Assembly: GCA_021186555.1 (NCBI GenBank)
Contig: JAJKFL010000012.1
Coordinates: forward strand, 20,347,711-20,411,710
Direction of reading: 5' to 3'
Length of the DNA stretch: 64,000 nucleotides
Source: Reticulitermes speratus
Taxonomy: Eukaryota; Arthropoda; Insecta; Blattodea; Rhinotermitidae
The first letter of the stretch is position 1, and every line of letters begins with the position of its first letter. The position numbers and the translations under genes are program-made. Under the pieces are notes generated by a model, which saw only the letters and a list, made by a program, of their open reading frames with translations, searched no databases and was not told where the DNA came from. This document shows, one piece after another, positions 61,564-64,000 of the stretch.

Positions 61564-62948
61564 CAGTTTTTTTTTTTAAATCTGTGTGGCCATTTTAACT
61601 GAAATAATTCAAAAACTGAGTAACATCAGCTTTATGTTTAAATTTAGGATGTAACAATTCCTCAAAGAAAGAAACCTGAATGCATTGTGCCATTTGTGAC
61701 TGACACACGTGAGACAAAATAAGTTGTGCAGTATGTCTTTTGAGGCAAGTTGAAGGTTGTAGAGTGCGTCATACCCATCAAAGGAACTGTTTGTGCCTTC
61801 ATATTATTACTGTTCTGTAAGATCTTTGTTCATTTGTGTCATGGAAATACAAATATATAATTCTTAACATTTATAGTTTTGTTTAAAAGGTCATAAGTAA
61901 ATTCACTATGTCACGCTATTTTAAAAATTTTGGTGTGGAAATAATGATGAAGTTGTTGAAACCATTATTTAGACCTGACTTGTCATACTTCAAGGGTTTG
62001 TGTACATGATTTATACATAATGTGGAAAATGCTCTTAACTTAATATGGTGGTTGCTAGCTAAATGTGGTGTGTGTTCTCGCTCCCTCTTGTTGCCTCGCT
62101 CGCTACGTCCGTCCCTGCTGCGTTCGTTTATAGGACTCTGTGGGACTTTCTCTTGACCGCTTAGATTCACCACAGGAAGCGGTCAGTACATCAACATGTC
62201 ATGGTTATGTCTTTATGCTGTCACTAACCTTTGGTTGCATTGCTGCTGGTTTCTGTTCTAATAAGCTAACATTCCTTTTGTGCATGGAATGTGTCTTACC
62301 ATTGTTCAGACCTGCACGGTAACTCTGAAATGAAGGCAGCATTGAGGTGTCGTGTAAAACTTCCATACTGCATAATAATGTGGAAACTAATGTGGACTTA
62401 CTTTTCTGCATTGTGACATTTCACTGAACACTGATCAGAATACAGAGGATGTCATACATAATAAAATATAAAATTTACCAACTTCACTCCCATTACACAA
62501 TACATTAGTCCTCTTGAACATCATCTGGAAGTCAGAAAAAACTGAAAATCTTCCATAACTTGAATGTGGAAGGTTTTTGCAGACTCAGCTGCATTTAGGT
62601 TTCAATATTCATATGTATTTCAATTTATAGCATTTTCCTTCACATCAGAAAACAACCAGAATTCACAGGTGCAGAATCAGTTGCTGTGTTCAACGTATGG
62701 AATGGTAACTGTGCTGCTAACTCCCTGCCTTGTCTGTGAGAAAGATTTTGTGTTTTACATAAACAGCCTTTGGATGTATGTAAGTAGGTTGTGTTGTAAT
62801 CTGAAGAACTAAGAACTGATAGAAAAAATACTCAGAACGTTTGGAAAGAATGCCTGAAAACCGAATTCTGAAGCATTGCTGTCCAAGCTGAAGGGCAGTA
62901 GATGCCAAGGATATTTGATAAAAGGATTGAAAGAACAGAACAAGAGCC
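61564..62948. other. Non-coding stretch, nothing recognised
   Basis: About 1.4 kb of AT-rich DNA, probably intronic. No FHIP exon or transposon is recognised. Confidence 0.45.
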
Positions 62949-62954
62949 TAATCC

Positions 62955-63152
62955 ATGATGATGACGATGATGACGACAGTGATGACAGTGACAACGGCAA
63001 AGCTGGTAATGACAATAACAATGACAAGGACCATGATGATGATGATGATGATGATGGATGGTGGTGGTGGTGGTGTGATAATGATGACAGCATTAATTAC
63101 AGTGTGGTGGTATGGTGGTGGTGTGGGGTGGTGGTGGTGGTGGTGGTGGTGG
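62955..63152. repeat. GAT / GGT trinucleotide microsatellites
   Basis: Impure GAT and GAC runs (62955-63055) are followed by GGT runs (63056-63152). The apparent acidic, His- and Trp-rich frames over this region are products of the repeat. Confidence 0.9.
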
Positions 63153-63740
63153 AACTACAGCATTTTGTATGTTCAGATGCTGAAAACTAATCAAAAATAG
63201 GTTTTATATAAACAGAGACTGTTTCATGTGGGAAGTTGTTAGTGTTTGGCTGTTCCATATGTCTGCTTCTGTTTTGAACTTGTAATGTCACTGTGCAGTA
63301 CCCAGGTCGTACTGATACAGAAAGCATCCCTGCAAGATGCAAGGCAGATCGTATGTATTTACAGTTCCTTGGCTATACTTGTAGCAATGTTCATGTAATA
63401 TGAAATGAAGTATTAATATCAATAGACATAGTGACTGCCACTGCATGACTCTTCAATATACTGCTTACATCCATATTCAGTAAGTTTGTTAAGAATAATA
63501 CACTTCACTTGAACTACATAATGTTTTATATATATGTCAAATTTATAACACAGGAAGTAAGTAGATATTTAGTTTGTTCTTAAGATAAAGCTCTGTTATC
63601 AGTATAGTGTGGTAAAGAATGTTGTGAAACAGATTCATCTGCAATTGTTTTTTTGCTGGATTGATAAGAGAACAAAGATTATGAGAAATGTTTCTTCAGT
63701 TAAAGAATGAATCATTCTGTTTACTGATGAAACAAACTAC

Positions 63741-63938
63741 ATGAAATTTGAACATGTGTTGCTGTATGACATGTGGTTAGAGAACGATATTACGGTAAGC
63801 TTGAAATGTAGATTGCATATGTTTCAATACAAGGTTGTTAGGAAAATATTTGGACCTAAGGAATATGGAGTGAGGAATGGCCGAAATTCCTTAATACGAA
63901 TGTTTGTGGTTTATGCTCTTCGATTATTTTTAGAGTAA
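63741..63938 (+). mobile_element. Decayed non-LTR retrotransposon fragment
   Basis: LLYDMWLENDITVSLKCRLH, then FQYKVVRKIFGPKEYGVRNG, parallels the LYGCETWSLTLREEHRLRVF...RRIFGPKRDEV block of the 13842 and 17596 family. It is highly diverged. It may continue to the window end. Confidence 0.6.
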
Positions 63939-64000
63939 TCAAAACAAGAAGGTTGTGATGCTTTGGGAATGTAGTTTAAATTGCAGAAAACAGATGCAGT

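Noticed and set aside
62876..63190. Open frames rich in Asp, His or Trp, suggesting an unusual acidic protein
   Set aside because: They are translations of GAT/GGT trinucleotide repeats with no splice or domain support.

Overview
This is eukaryotic, insect nuclear DNA. The evidence is replication-dependent histone genes ending in metazoan histone-mRNA stem-loops, spliced genes with GT-AG introns of 0.2-4 kb, and many arthropod-type transposons (Jockey-like and endonuclease-RT type non-LTR elements, mariners, hAT MITEs, a MULE, tRNA-derived SINEs). The low gene density and transposon mix suggest a large hemimetabolous genome, perhaps cockroach or termite. That placement is an inference.

Layout. 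(1) 1-13265: about 2.5 nearly identical head-to-tail copies of a 5.22-kb unit. Each unit carries two 5'-truncated Jockey-clade retrotransposon fragments on the minus strand, a short 3'-end fragment on the plus strand and about 1.6 kb of anonymous DNA. (2) 13266-22700: a transposon graveyard with two copies of one non-LTR family, tRNA-derived SINEs, hAT-like MITEs (one with perfect TIRs and 8-bp target duplication) and a foldback element. (3) 22720-26802: a decaying histone cluster. H2B(-) has a one-base frameshift, H2A(+) is intact, H4 is a pseudogene (-), and an H2B(+) 3' fragment is cut off by Jockey-like debris. All four keep a histone 3' stem-loop. (4) 27676-30220: a MULE-type DNA transposon with about 300-bp inverted repeats and a broken transposase. 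(5) 30593-36725: a multi-exon plus-strand gene I do not recognise. (6) 38881-42949: an intact four-exon ZMAT2/Snu23 spliceosomal gene on the minus strand. (7) 43581-52192 and probably beyond: the first five coding exons (336 codons) of an FHIP1-family gene, the Hook/AKTIP partner that links early endosomes to dynein, head-to-head with ZMAT2. (8) 52980-63940: probably a long FHIP intron, with three inactive mariner/Tc1-type transposons, SINEs, microsatellites and non-LTR remnants.

Host genes that look functional are H2A, ZMAT2, FHIP1 and probably the unrecognised gene. H2B is uncertain. I found no convincing new molecular system. The most unusual features are the self-stacking behaviour and conserved 3' RNA structures of the Jockey-like family, and the large tandem array built on it.
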